A stretch of DNA of 64,000 nucleotides from Sphingomonas telluris (GTDB lineage Bacteria; Pseudomonadota; Alphaproteobacteria; Sphingomonadales; Sphingomonadaceae). Position 1 is the first letter of the stretch. Each line of letters begins with the position of its first letter. The translations under genes and the position numbers were made by a program. The notes under the pieces are model-generated. The model did no database searches and had not been told where the DNA came from. It saw only the letters and a program-made list of their open reading frames with translations. Where the stretch lies: the NCBI RefSeq assembly GCF_022568775.1, contig NZ_JAKZHW010000002.1, forward strand, positions 571,501 to 635,500, written 5' to 3'. Shown here piece after piece: positions 17,936 to 26,475 of this stretch.

Positions 17936-18699
17936 GCGCGGCCCTCGATAATGGCCGTCACAAGCTGATGATCTGCCGGCTTGTCTACGTCCACCGCGGC
18001 AAGCGGGTCGGAGAGTTCCACCGCGCGGATGGTGAGACCGAGCTTGCGGCCGACTCCGTCGAGCGCCTGCTGTAGCGTGCGAAAGCGCAGCGCGGCGCCG
18101 AGAAAGCCGAGAAAACCCAGCTGCCAGAGCACTCGAAGCACCTTCTTGCGGTCCTGCTCAACCGACTGCCACAGCTCGAGCGCGGGCTGCACTTGCGGGC
18201 CGCCAAGCAGGAACAGGTTCGCTCCGCTGTAGGCCCCGCCGCGGAACTTCAGCCAGGTACGTTGCGATTCCGGCAGGCGCTTCAGCAGAGAACGCCGTTC
18301 GACGAGACCGATCGCGATGTCTGCTCCCTGTGCCTTTGCGATGAAGTCATCGATCATCCCGGCGGTCAGGAGTGCATGGTCGGCAGTCGTCACCAGCAAC
18401 GGCCATTGGGTATTCGGGTCGAGGCAGAACGCCTCGAGCGTGGAAGCGATCGTGCCTCCCGATGCTTCAACGCTGACGCGGTCGTCGGCTGGAAGGACGG
18501 CGCCGATGCGGTCCGGCTGCTGCGCGAGGACCCGGATTCGCTCGACGCTTCTGCTCTCGAGCAAAGCGCGAACCGGCCTGCAAACCATCGGTTCGCCGGC
18601 GATTGAAATGAGCGCCTTGAGGTCGGTGCCGTAGGCCTGGGCGAACGCGTCGACGCCGGGCCTCGATCCCGCAAGGACGATCGCGGTGACTTGGCTCAT
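17932..18699 (-). CDS. MobA/GlmU-like nucleotidyltransferase
   Basis: The 255-residue protein starts SQVTAIVLAGSRPG, the nucleotide-binding loop of NTP transferases, continues with KALISIAGEPMVCRPVRALL and LLVTTADHALLTAGMIDDF (metal-binding Asp), and ends VDVDKPADHQLVTAIIE, a typical C-terminal signature. It should couple a sugar- or polyol-phosphate to CTP or another NTP. Between them lies a hydrophobic stretch (LWQLGFLGFLGAALRF). It overlaps the upstream CDP-alcohol phosphotransferase and the downstream HAD phosphatase, each by 4 nt. In that context the likely product is a CDP-activated alcohol used by the neighbour; this is inference. Confidence 0.78.
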   Translation of the reverse strand: MSQVTAIVLAGSRPGVDAFAQAYGTDLKALISIAGEPMVCRPVRALLESRSVERIRVLAQQPDRIGAVLPADDRVSVEASGGTIASTLEAFCLDPNTQWPLLVTTADHALLTAGMIDDFIAKAQGADIAIGLVERRSLLKRLPESQRTWLKFRGGAYSGANLFLLGGPQVQPALELWQSVEQDRKKVLRVLWQLGFLGFLGAALRFRTLQQALDGVGRKLGLTIRAVELSDPLAAVDVDKPADHQLVTAIIEGRA

Positions 18700-19814
18700 G
18701 CCAGCCAGGAGACGATCGGCTCGCCGCGGTCGTGCGCAGCCGTCGCCTGCGTCAGCCGTACCGCGTGGAAGATCAGCGAGAGCAAGGTCCACAGCGCGAC
18801 CAACTCGATGCCGACGTCCGGATGTCCGAAAAGCAGCGCCGCGACGAGGATCACCATGTTCGGGTTGCGCCGGGCGGTGATCAGCCGGAACTGACTGTCG
18901 ATTTTCTGCCAGACGTGGATGTGCATGCGGTTGAAGCGGCGCATGAAGATGCCCTCGATCACCCGCTGCGCAATATAGCCGCCGACGATCACCCACAGCA
19001 GAACGGTGGCGTAGACCGGCTCCAGCGGCGTTCCGTACGCGTCGAGGCCGTGGATCCATGCCCACCACCAGAAGGGCGGGTGGATGAGGTCGATGCCGTG
19101 GTCAAACACATTGCCCCATTTCGACGAGGCTCCGGTGCAGCGCGCGAGCTTTCCGTCGACCGTGTCGAGCACCATAAAGACGAAGCCCGACGCGACGCCG
19201 AGCCAATAGTCGCCGATCCAGAATAGATAGAAGGCGAGGACGCAGAAGACGGCGCCGATGGCCGTGATCATGTTCGGCGACATGCCCGCCTGCGCTGCCC
19301 AGCGGGTCAGATGGAACGCCGGCCTGCGCCACAGATAGAGCGTCAGGATGTCGGTGACGCCCTTGTAGGCGCCGTCGTAGGCCGCCTTCTCGACGCCGAC
19401 CGGGCTCTCCGGATCGAGCGGCAGGACGAACGGCCGTTCGCGCTTCCGAAGTTGGGCGTTGTTCAGTTCCGCGCTCGCCGCATCGACGAGCTCGTATCCG
19501 TCGAGGGAGCCGCCTCCCTCCATTGCCGCCGCTACAGGCGCAGGGTCTTTTCCGGCCGGAACATGCGCCAGGACCGGCGTCCCCTGCAGCGTCAGTACGG
19601 CCCCCGGACGCCCCGAGATCTCGCGCAGCCACGCCGGGTCCCAGGCAAATGCCATGTTCGCGAGCAGTACCGGCAATCCAGGCGTAGGCTGGTCGGCCGT
19701 CTCCAGGCCCATGTTCTTTGCGATCCGGCAGGCACGAACCTTCGCGTCCATTCCGAAGAGCTGCGCCGGATTGGTCCCGACGGGCACGAAAAGAGGGCTG
19801 GGCTGACTGGCCAT
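18696..19814 (-). CDS. CDP-alcohol phosphatidyltransferase with N-terminal extension
   Basis: This is a 372-residue membrane protein. Residues about 215-240 (DTVDGKLARCTGASSKWG then NVFDHGID) carry the D-x2-DG-x2-AR-x8-9-G-x3-D-x3-D signature that binds CDP and two metals. About six hydrophobic segments surround it, including MITAIGAVFCVLAFYLFWI. The first 150 residues are soluble and end in a DGAYKGVTD-like segment preceding the membrane part, reminiscent of the fused inositol-1-phosphate cytidylyltransferase/di-myo-inositol-phosphate-phosphate synthase of thermophiles; here the nucleotidyltransferase is a separate gene. It is first in the cassette and divergent from the Mla operon 95 bp away. 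The product, a phospholipid or a soluble phosphodiester, is unknown. Confidence 0.82.
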   Translation of the reverse strand: MASQPSPLFVPVGTNPAQLFGMDAKVRACRIAKNMGLETADQPTPGLPVLLANMAFAWDPAWLREISGRPGAVLTLQGTPVLAHVPAGKDPAPVAAAMEGGGSLDGYELVDAASAELNNAQLRKRERPFVLPLDPESPVGVEKAAYDGAYKGVTDILTLYLWRRPAFHLTRWAAQAGMSPNMITAIGAVFCVLAFYLFWIGDYWLGVASGFVFMVLDTVDGKLARCTGASSKWGNVFDHGIDLIHPPFWWWAWIHGLDAYGTPLEPVYATVLLWVIVGGYIAQRVIEGIFMRRFNRMHIHVWQKIDSQFRLITARRNPNMVILVAALLFGHPDVGIELVALWTLLSLIFHAVRLTQATAAHDRGEPIVSWLA

Positions 19815-19909
19815 GAGCGGGAGCGCTTAAAGGGAAGAAGTCGGGCAAGAAAGTGGCGGCTTGCCTTCCCCTTGCCGGGAGTCCTGAATTCTAGCAGTGT
19901 CCGCGCCAC

Positions 19910-21007
19910 ATGGCGTCGAATGCGACAACTGCCGGTCCTACAGGCAACACGCTCCGCATTCGCGGAACGCTGACCATCACGCGCGCCGCCAGCATTCAGC
20001 GCGAGATCGATGCCGAGCCGGATCCTCTGACGATCGACCTGTCAGGCGTCGAGCGCATGGACACGGTGGGCGCATATCTCGTTCACCGCGCGATCCGCGA
20101 CCGCGGCGCGAAGGTTGTCGGGGCAAGCTCCGAAGCGGAAAGCCTGCTTCATGAGGTCGCCGAATACGACAAGCCCACCAAGGTCCGGCCCGAAGAGCCT
20201 TCGAGCTTCGTTCGCGTCGTCGCCGAGCTTGGTGAGTGGGTTGCGGAGACCGGGCGAACCTTTCTCGGGTTGCTCGATTTCTTCGGTGCGACGCTGATCG
20301 CGCTTTCGAACCTCGTTGCTCGCCCCAAAAAGTTCCGCCTGAACGCCGTCGTCCAGCGGTTCGATGTCGTCGGCGTCCGCGCGCTCGGCATCATCGGGCT
20401 GATGAGCTTCCTCATCGGCATCGTCATCGGCCAGCAGGGCGCGGTACAGCTCCAGCAATTCGGTGCGGAGATCTACACGATCAACCTGATCGGCCGCATC
20501 ACGGTCCGCGAGCTCGGCACGCTGATGACCGCCATCATGGTCGCGGGCCGCTCCGGTTCGGCCTTCGCTGCGCAGCTCGGGACGATGAAGATCACTGAAG
20601 AGATCGACGCGATGCGGACGATTGGCGTCTCGCCGATCGAAGCGCTCGTCATCCCGCGCCTGATTGCGGCCGTGGTAATGATGCCGCTGCTCGCCTTCTG
20701 GGCGATGCTGATGTCGCTGCTCGGCGGCGGCATCTTCGTTTGGCTGTCGCTAAGCATTCCGCCGCTGACTTACGTCCAGCGCCTTCAGGAGGTCATTCCG
20801 CTGACCGACCTATGGGTCGGCCTCATCAAAGCGCCGGTGTTCGGGTTCATCATTGCGCTCGCGGGCTGCTTCCAGGGCATGCTGGTCGAAAGCAACTCGG
20901 AGGAAGTTGGCCTCCGTACGACCACCGCCGTCGTTCAGTCTATCTTCCTCGTCATCGTCCTCGATGCCGTGTTCGCCGTCTTCTTCAGCGGGATCGGCTG
21001 GCTATGA
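19910..21007 (+). CDS. mlaE: MlaE-type ABC permease with fused N-terminal STAS (MlaB-like) domain
   Basis: The protein has 365 residues. Residues 1-100 form a STAS domain (IRGTLTITRAASIQREID, then LTIDLSGVERMDTVGAYLVH), equivalent to stand-alone MlaB. Residues about 105-365 are the MlaE permease, with LMSFLIGIVIGQQGAVQLQQ, INLIGRITVRELGTLMTAIM, VAGRSGSAFAAQLGTMK and EEIDAMRTIGVSPIEALV, plus about five membrane spans. The complex moves phospholipids between the inner and outer membranes to maintain asymmetry. The TGA overlaps the ATPase start (ATGA). The gene is divergent from the CDP-alcohol cassette. Confidence 0.92.
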   Translation: MASNATTAGPTGNTLRIRGTLTITRAASIQREIDAEPDPLTIDLSGVERMDTVGAYLVHRAIRDRGAKVVGASSEAESLLHEVAEYDKPTKVRPEEPSSFVRVVAELGEWVAETGRTFLGLLDFFGATLIALSNLVARPKKFRLNAVVQRFDVVGVRALGIIGLMSFLIGIVIGQQGAVQLQQFGAEIYTINLIGRITVRELGTLMTAIMVAGRSGSAFAAQLGTMKITEEIDAMRTIGVSPIEALVIPRLIAAVVMMPLLAFWAMLMSLLGGGIFVWLSLSIPPLTYVQRLQEVIPLTDLWVGLIKAPVFGFIIALAGCFQGMLVESNSEEVGLRTTTAVVQSIFLVIVLDAVFAVFFSGIGWL

Positions 21008-21795
21008 AGGATTGCGAGCCGATCATCACGATCCGCGGCCTTGCCAACCGTTTCGGCGAACAAATCATCCATGAGAATCTCGACCTCACCGTGTGTCGCG
21101 GCGAAATTCTCGGCGTCGTCGGCGGGTCCGGTACCGGCAAGTCCGTTTTGATGCGCTCGATCATCGGCCTGCAGACTCCCGCCGCGGGTGAGGTCGAAGT
21201 GCTCGGCGAGAACATGGTCGGGCGGAGCGAGGACGAGGCGAAGAACATCCGCCGCCGCTGGGGCATCCTGTTTCAGAACGGCGCCTTGTTCTCGACCCTG
21301 ACCGTCGCGGAGAACGTCGAAGTCCCGATCCGCGAATATTTCCCTTTCATCCTGCCGCCGCTGCTGGACGAGATCGCATCCTACAAGATCGCGATGGGCG
21401 GCCTGCCGGTGGACGCCGGACCCAAATATCCGTCGGAACTGTCGGGCGGCATGGTCAAGCGTGCGGGTCTCGCCCGGGCCCTAGCGCTGGATCCTGAGCT
21501 ACTGTTCCTCGACGAGCCGACGGCGGGTCTCGATCCAATCTCCGCGGCCGCTTTCGACGAGTTGATCCTGTCGCTTCAGAAGCGGCTCGACCTCACCGTT
21601 TTCTTGATCACCCACGATCTGGACACGCTATACGCCATCTGTGATCGCGTCGCGGTTCTCGCGGATCGGAAGGTGATTGCAGTAGGAACGATCCCTGAAC
21701 TCTTGGCTTTGGATCATCCTTGGATACAAGAATATTTTAACGGGCCGCGTGGTCGGGCCGCAGCGGATACGGCGAAGGAGCACGCGCAGGCCTGA
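21004..21795 (+). CDS. mlaF: MlaF-type ABC transporter ATP-binding protein
   Basis: The 263-residue ATPase of the Mla complex has Walker A GGSGTGKS near residue 40, the signature LSGGMVKRAGLARALAL near 150, Walker B LLFLDEPTAGLDP, and a switch His in FLITHDLDTLYAI. LSGGM rather than LSGGQ is common in MlaF proteins. The C-terminal tail (about 25 residues ending KEHAQA) is short and hydrophilic. The ATG at 21004 overlaps the permease stop; its own TGA shares a base with the start of the MCE gene, so stoichiometric translation is likely. Confidence 0.93.
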   Translation: MKDCEPIITIRGLANRFGEQIIHENLDLTVCRGEILGVVGGSGTGKSVLMRSIIGLQTPAAGEVEVLGENMVGRSEDEAKNIRRRWGILFQNGALFSTLTVAENVEVPIREYFPFILPPLLDEIASYKIAMGGLPVDAGPKYPSELSGGMVKRAGLARALALDPELLFLDEPTAGLDPISAAAFDELILSLQKRLDLTVFLITHDLDTLYAICDRVAVLADRKVIAVGTIPELLALDHPWIQEYFNGPRGRAAADTAKEHAQA

Positions 21796-22745
21796 TGGAA
21801 ACGCGTTCTAACTACGTGATGGTCGGTGCTGTGACGCTCGCGATGCTCGCGGGCCTGCTGCTGTTCACGGTCTGGATTGCCGGGCTCTCGAACAAGACGA
21901 CCAAGTGCTACGATGTCTACTTCGCGCAGGGCGTCAGCGGCCTCAACAAGGGATCGAACGTCAGTTTCTCGGGCGTCCCCGTGGGGCAGGTGCAGCGGAT
22001 TTCGCTGCTTCCTAATCGGCCGGAATTTGTCTGGGTCCGCATCGAGGTCGATAACGAGACGCCCGTGCTTCAGGGCACGACGGCGGAGATCAAGGGCGTC
22101 GGCTTCACCGGTGTCAGTGAGATTCAGCTGAGCGGCGCGGTGAAGGGTGCGCGGCCGATTACGCAGGCTGGCCCGCAGGGCTGCCCGGTCGTTCCGGCGA
22201 GTTCGGGCGGCCTCGGCGCTCTGCTCAACAGCGCGCCGGAGCTGATCGACCGCATCCAGCGCCTGACGGAGCGCCTGACCGAGTTGCTCAGTGACAAGAA
22301 CCAAAACGCCGTCAGCGACATCCTCGAGAACGTGAACCGGACCACCAAGGTGCTGGCCGACCGCGCTCCCGAGATGGCCGACGCCATTGGCGATGCGCAG
22401 ATCGCGGCTCGCAACGCCGGCGTCGCCGCGCAGCGGATTGCGATCCTGACCGACAATACGAACCGGCTGGTCGTCGAGCAGGGCGGACCCGCCGCGGAGG
22501 ACCTGCGCAAGGCGATCGCGTCGGTTCAGAAGGCCGCCGACAATCTCGACGCGATCGTGTCGGATGCGCGACCGGGGATGCAGAATTTCAGCAAGTCGAC
22601 CGTGCCCGAAGCCAACCGCCTGATCCGCGACCTGCGTGAACTGTCGCAGACCCTGAAGGGCGTTTCGGAACGCGTCGAACAAGGTGGCGTCGGCGGGACA
22701 CTCGGCCCGAAGAACCTGCCCGACTACAAGCCAAGGAAGCAGTGA
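21795..22745 (+). CDS. mlaD: MlaD-type MCE-domain protein
   Basis: The 316-residue protein has one N-terminal membrane anchor (YVMVGAVTLAMLAGLLLFTV), then an MCE domain at about residues 38-115 (FAQGVSGLNKGSNVSFSGVP, ending GFTGVSEIQLSG). A long helical C-terminal part (about 130-300) is predicted to form the central hydrophobic tunnel of a hexamer. It binds phospholipid in the periplasm for the MlaEF pump. The ATG overlaps the TGA of the ATPase by one base (TGATGG) and the lipoprotein gene follows with the same overlap. Confidence 0.92.
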   Translation: METRSNYVMVGAVTLAMLAGLLLFTVWIAGLSNKTTKCYDVYFAQGVSGLNKGSNVSFSGVPVGQVQRISLLPNRPEFVWVRIEVDNETPVLQGTTAEIKGVGFTGVSEIQLSGAVKGARPITQAGPQGCPVVPASSGGLGALLNSAPELIDRIQRLTERLTELLSDKNQNAVSDILENVNRTTKVLADRAPEMADAIGDAQIAARNAGVAAQRIAILTDNTNRLVVEQGGPAAEDLRKAIASVQKAADNLDAIVSDARPGMQNFSKSTVPEANRLIRDLRELSQTLKGVSERVEQGGVGGTLGPKNLPDYKPRKQ

Positions 22746-23362
22746 TGAACTTGCCGACGCGTCTTCTGGGATCGGTTGCGCTGGCGGTGCTAGTCGGCGG
22801 TTGCTCGCTCAGCAGCGTCCTAGGCGGTGGCGGCAAGCCTCCCGCTACGCTGCTGACGCTGACGCCCGAGCTCGCCGCTCCCGGCGAGTTCGAGCGCGTC
22901 GCCAATGCGGGGCAGGCGGTCACGATCAACACGCCAGTCACATCCAAGGAACTCCACACGCTCCGCGTGCCTGTGCAGGTTACGCCGACCGACGTCCAAT
23001 ATGTCACGAACGCGCAGTGGATCGACACACCCGACCGGCTGTTCCGGGATCTCCTTTCCGAAACCGTGCTGAGGCGGACCAACCGCGTCGTGCTCGATCC
23101 GCGTCAGGCCGGCTTGGACCCGGGGCTCGTCGTCTCGGGCGAGCTTCAGCGCTTTGGCTACGATCCTGCGACAGGCCAGGCAGTCGTCCGTTTCGACGCC
23201 GCGCTGTCGACCGTCGGGGGAACGCGCGTCGAAACCCGCCGCTTCGAGGCTCAGGCGCCGAGCGACGGGAGCGCGGCCTCGATCGGCCCGGCACTCAACC
23301 GCGCGGCGAACGAAGTGGCGATCAAGGTCGCCGACTGGATTGGAAGCCGTCCCGCTTCCTAA
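22745..23362 (+). CDS. ABC-type transport auxiliary lipoprotein (PqiC/YmbA-like)
   Basis: The 205-residue protein has a lipoprotein signal (MNLPTRLLGSVALAVLVGGC, with Cys at position 20). The mature region contains the pattern of the ABC transporter auxiliary family (VTPTDVQYVTNAQWIDTPDR and LFRDLLSETV, then GELQRFGYD). PqiC-type lipoproteins couple MCE-protein complexes to the outer membrane. A GTG at 22742 could also start translation, but the ATG gives a normal signal peptide. Its TAA shares four bases with the TAG of convergent pepN, so the two genes overlap tail to tail. Confidence 0.85.
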   Translation: MNLPTRLLGSVALAVLVGGCSLSSVLGGGGKPPATLLTLTPELAAPGEFERVANAGQAVTINTPVTSKELHTLRVPVQVTPTDVQYVTNAQWIDTPDRLFRDLLSETVLRRTNRVVLDPRQAGLDPGLVVSGELQRFGYDPATGQAVVRFDAALSTVGGTRVETRRFEAQAPSDGSAASIGPALNRAANEVAIKVADWIGSRPAS

Positions 23363-25983
23363 GCGAGCGACTTGCTCACCTGCTCGAACACGTCGCGCGA
23401 CAGGCCCGGCGTGTTCATGATCCGCTCCAGTTGCGACCGCATGAGCGCGGATCGCTTCGGCTCGAAGCGACGCCAGCGGCCGAACGGCGGCACCAGCCGC
23501 GCCGCGACCTGCGGATTCAGCTTGTCTGCGGCGACGATCATGTCCGCGAGGAAAGCATAGCCGCGGCCGTCGGCACCATTGAACGCCCAGTGGTTGACGC
23601 CGAACGTTCCGGCGAGCGCGCGTAGCCTGTTCGGGTTGGCGATCGTGAATTCGCGATGCGCCGCGAGAGTCAGCACCTGATCCAGCGTGTCGGTCCGTTG
23701 GGCGGCCGCCTGCAGCGCGAACCACTTGTCCAGCACCAGCGCGTCCTCGTGGAAGCGCTCGTAGAAGGCGGTGAGAGCCGCCTCACGCTCCGGAGCGTCG
23801 AGCGACACGAGCACGCTCAGCGCACCCTGGCGATCCGTCATGTTGTCGGCCACGTCGAACTGCGCCTTGGCCAGACCGGCGGCACGCGCCTGATCCGCCC
23901 CCGCGATCAGGCCGAGCGAGACCGAGCGGAGGCGCCGAGTGCCCTTTGCAAGCGGAGACAGGTCTGCGCCTGATCCGGCATCGGCAGCCTGGGCCTTGGC
24001 CAGATCGTCCATCAACGCGCTTCCGAGCGCATGGCGGAGATGTTCGCGCGAAGAGTGGATCGCATCCGGATCGACCACGTCCATGCGCTCCGCGATGACC
24101 GCTTCGGTAGGCAGCAGGATCGCCTCGGCCTTGAACGCCGGATCGAGCTCGTTGGAGCGCAGCGTGTTGCCGGCCGCCCGGATCAGCGGCTCGGCGTCGA
24201 CCGCCTCACCCCGCGCTCCGGCGAGCAGCGCTTCGAAGGCCAGTTCCTGCATCGCCTCGTAGCGCGCGAAGGGATCGGCATCGCTTTGGGCGAGCCGCTC
24301 GAGCTCATCGCCCTTACGCTTCGCACGGACCACGACAGGCGCCGAGAAACCACGGTTGATCGACAGTAAGGGCGCTTCGTCGAGTCCTTCGAACCGGACG
24401 GTCTGTTCCGGCCGATCGAGGAGGATGAGCTGCTCCGACGCAATCTCGGCTCCGCTGGCTTCCCCGAGCAACGCCGTTCGCAGCGGGATCGGCATGGGCG
24501 CCTTGGACGGCTGGCCGGGCGTCGGCGCGACTCTCTGGCCAAGCTTCAAAAGCGCGGTGCCGGTGTCGGCATCATAGTCGATCCGCGCGTCCACCTGCGG
24601 CGTTCCGGCCTGCGAGTACCAGATCTTGAAGGCCGACAGGTCGACGCCGCTCGCATCCTCGAGCGCCTTCACGAAATCGTCGCAGGTCGCTGCTTCGCCG
24701 TCGTGCCGGTCGAAATAGAGGTCGGTGCCGGCGCGGAACTTCTCCGGTCCGAGCACCGTGTGGAACATGCGGATCAGCTCGGCGCCCTTGTTGTAGACCG
24801 TCGCCGTGTAGAAGTTCGAAATCTCGATATAGCTGTCCGGACGGACGGGGTGCGCGAGCGGACCGGAATCCTCCGGGAACTGCGCCATCCGGAGCACGCG
24901 AACGTCCTCGATGCGCTTGACGGCGGCGCTGCCCATGTCGGCCGAGAAGCTCTGGTCGCGGAAGACCGTGAAGCCCTCCTTCAGGCTGAGCTGGAACCAG
25001 TCGCGGCAGGTGACCCGGTTGCCCGACCAATTGTGGAAATATTCGTGCGCGACGACGGCTGCGATGGCGTCGAAGTCCGCATCGGTCGCAATCTCCGGAT
25101 CGGCCAGGATGTAGCGCGAGTTGAAGACGTTGAGGCCCTTGTTCTCCATCGCGCCCATGTTGAAGTCGGAGACGGCGACGATGTTGAACTGGTCGAGATC
25201 GTACTCGCGGCCGTAGACCTTCTCGTCCCACGCCATCGCGGCCTTCAAGCTGGCCATCGCATGACCGGTCTTAGGCAGGTCCGCTTCGCGCACCCAGATG
25301 GCGAGATCGACCTTGCGGCCGCTCATGGTCGTGAAGGTGTCGCGGTTCGGCTTCAGGTCTCCGGCCACGAGAGCGAAGAGATAGGATGGCTTCGGGAACG
25401 GATCTTCCCACTCGGCCCAGTGGCGGCCGTGCTCGCCCTTGCCACTGGCGAGCTCGTTGCCGTTCGTCAGCAGGATCGGGAAGCGCTGCTCATCGGCATC
25501 CATGCGGACGCGATAACGGCTGAGGACGTCGGGCCGGTCGGGGAAGAAGGTGATGCGGCGGAAGCCTTCGGCCTCACACTGCGTGCACAGCATTCCGCCG
25601 GACGCGTAGAGGCCCATCAGTTTGGTGTTCTGGGCCGGATTGATTTCGACTTCGGTCTCGAGGTCCGCGCGGTCGCCTTCGATGTCGACGACGAGCTGCG
25701 GTCCCTCCATCCGCCAGGCTACATCTTGCCCGTTCGCAAGGACGTTCAGGGGCGTCAGTTCATCGCCGTCCAGCCGCAGCGGCCGGTCATGCGCGCCATT
25801 GCGCTCGACGGTCAGGCGCGACCGCACCCGAGTGACGTCCGCGTCCAAAGCAAAATCGAGGGCGATCTCCGGCACGAGCCAGTCTGGCGGCCGGTAGTCT
25901 TCCCTGCGGATCGTAGCGTGGACGGGGGCGGGCGGAGCTTCCGGCGCAGTCTCTGCGTCCGGCAAGGTGCGTATATCGGCCAT
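23359..25983 (-). CDS. pepN: Aminopeptidase N (M1 family)
   Basis: This 874-residue cytoplasmic zinc aminopeptidase has the exopeptidase motif GAMEN near residue 278, the zinc site HEYFHNWSGN near 313, and the third ligand Glu in LSLKEGFTVFRDQSF 18 residues later. The length and C-terminal helical repeats match the E. coli PepN type (870 residues) rather than the shorter eukaryotic-like M1 enzymes. It trims N-terminal residues from peptides late in protein turnover. It is transcribed alone, and a divergent small lipoprotein gene starts 98 bp upstream. Confidence 0.96.
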   Translation of the reverse strand: MADIRTLPDAETAPEAPPAPVHATIRREDYRPPDWLVPEIALDFALDADVTRVRSRLTVERNGAHDRPLRLDGDELTPLNVLANGQDVAWRMEGPQLVVDIEGDRADLETEVEINPAQNTKLMGLYASGGMLCTQCEAEGFRRITFFPDRPDVLSRYRVRMDADEQRFPILLTNGNELASGKGEHGRHWAEWEDPFPKPSYLFALVAGDLKPNRDTFTTMSGRKVDLAIWVREADLPKTGHAMASLKAAMAWDEKVYGREYDLDQFNIVAVSDFNMGAMENKGLNVFNSRYILADPEIATDADFDAIAAVVAHEYFHNWSGNRVTCRDWFQLSLKEGFTVFRDQSFSADMGSAAVKRIEDVRVLRMAQFPEDSGPLAHPVRPDSYIEISNFYTATVYNKGAELIRMFHTVLGPEKFRAGTDLYFDRHDGEAATCDDFVKALEDASGVDLSAFKIWYSQAGTPQVDARIDYDADTGTALLKLGQRVAPTPGQPSKAPMPIPLRTALLGEASGAEIASEQLILLDRPEQTVRFEGLDEAPLLSINRGFSAPVVVRAKRKGDELERLAQSDADPFARYEAMQELAFEALLAGARGEAVDAEPLIRAAGNTLRSNELDPAFKAEAILLPTEAVIAERMDVVDPDAIHSSREHLRHALGSALMDDLAKAQAADAGSGADLSPLAKGTRRLRSVSLGLIAGADQARAAGLAKAQFDVADNMTDRQGALSVLVSLDAPEREAALTAFYERFHEDALVLDKWFALQAAAQRTDTLDQVLTLAAHREFTIANPNRLRALAGTFGVNHWAFNGADGRGYAFLADMIVAADKLNPQVAARLVPPFGRWRRFEPKRSALMRSQLERIMNTPGLSRDVFEQVSKSLA

Positions 25984-26081
25984 GGGCGCGACTTAGGCAC
26001 GGGTTCATTGCGGCGCAATCCGAACAAGCGCAGAGGAAAGCGGAAGCCGCCAGGACGTTTCGCCCCGAAGGAGCATCTGCG

Positions 26082-26474
26082 ATGAAGCTAGCTTTCCTTC
26101 CTCCCGTCATGCTCGCTGGATTCGCCGCAGCCTGCACTCAACCCACGAACGACGCGCCCGCGTCAGCTGCCTCGACGCCCCGCGAGTGTTTCCGCGCCGC
26201 GGAGGTCAACGGCTACCACCCGCGGACGCCCACGTCGGTCGACGTGCAGGTTGGGGCGAGCCGATACTATCGGCTTGAGCTGCAGGGCACCTGCCCGAAC
26301 GTCGACTGGTCGAACCGGGTTGCGCTCAAGACCCTCGGTGGAAGCAGCTGGATCTGCCAGGGCAATGACGCGGAAATCATCGTTCCCAACGCCGGCATGC
26401 CCGATCGCTGCCTCGTCGAGAGCGTCCGTCGCCTGAGCGACGAGGAAGTGAAGGCGCTAAAGCTGCATCCGTGA
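26082..26474 (+). CDS. DUF6491-like lipoprotein (130 aa)
   Basis: This is a short secreted protein. The signal MKLAFLPPVMLAGFAAACTQ has a lipobox AAAC with Cys18. The mature part (ECFRAAEVNGYHPRTPTSV, then ASRYYRLELQGTCPNVDWSN, and GGSSWICQGNDAEIIVP) matches the DUF6491 pattern of sphingomonad and xanthomonad periplasmic proteins. Three further Cys could form disulfides. AAGGAG precedes the ATG. Function is unknown. Confidence 0.75.
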   Translation: MKLAFLPPVMLAGFAAACTQPTNDAPASAASTPRECFRAAEVNGYHPRTPTSVDVQVGASRYYRLELQGTCPNVDWSNRVALKTLGGSSWICQGNDAEIIVPNAGMPDRCLVESVRRLSDEEVKALKLHP

Positions 26475-26475
26475 C

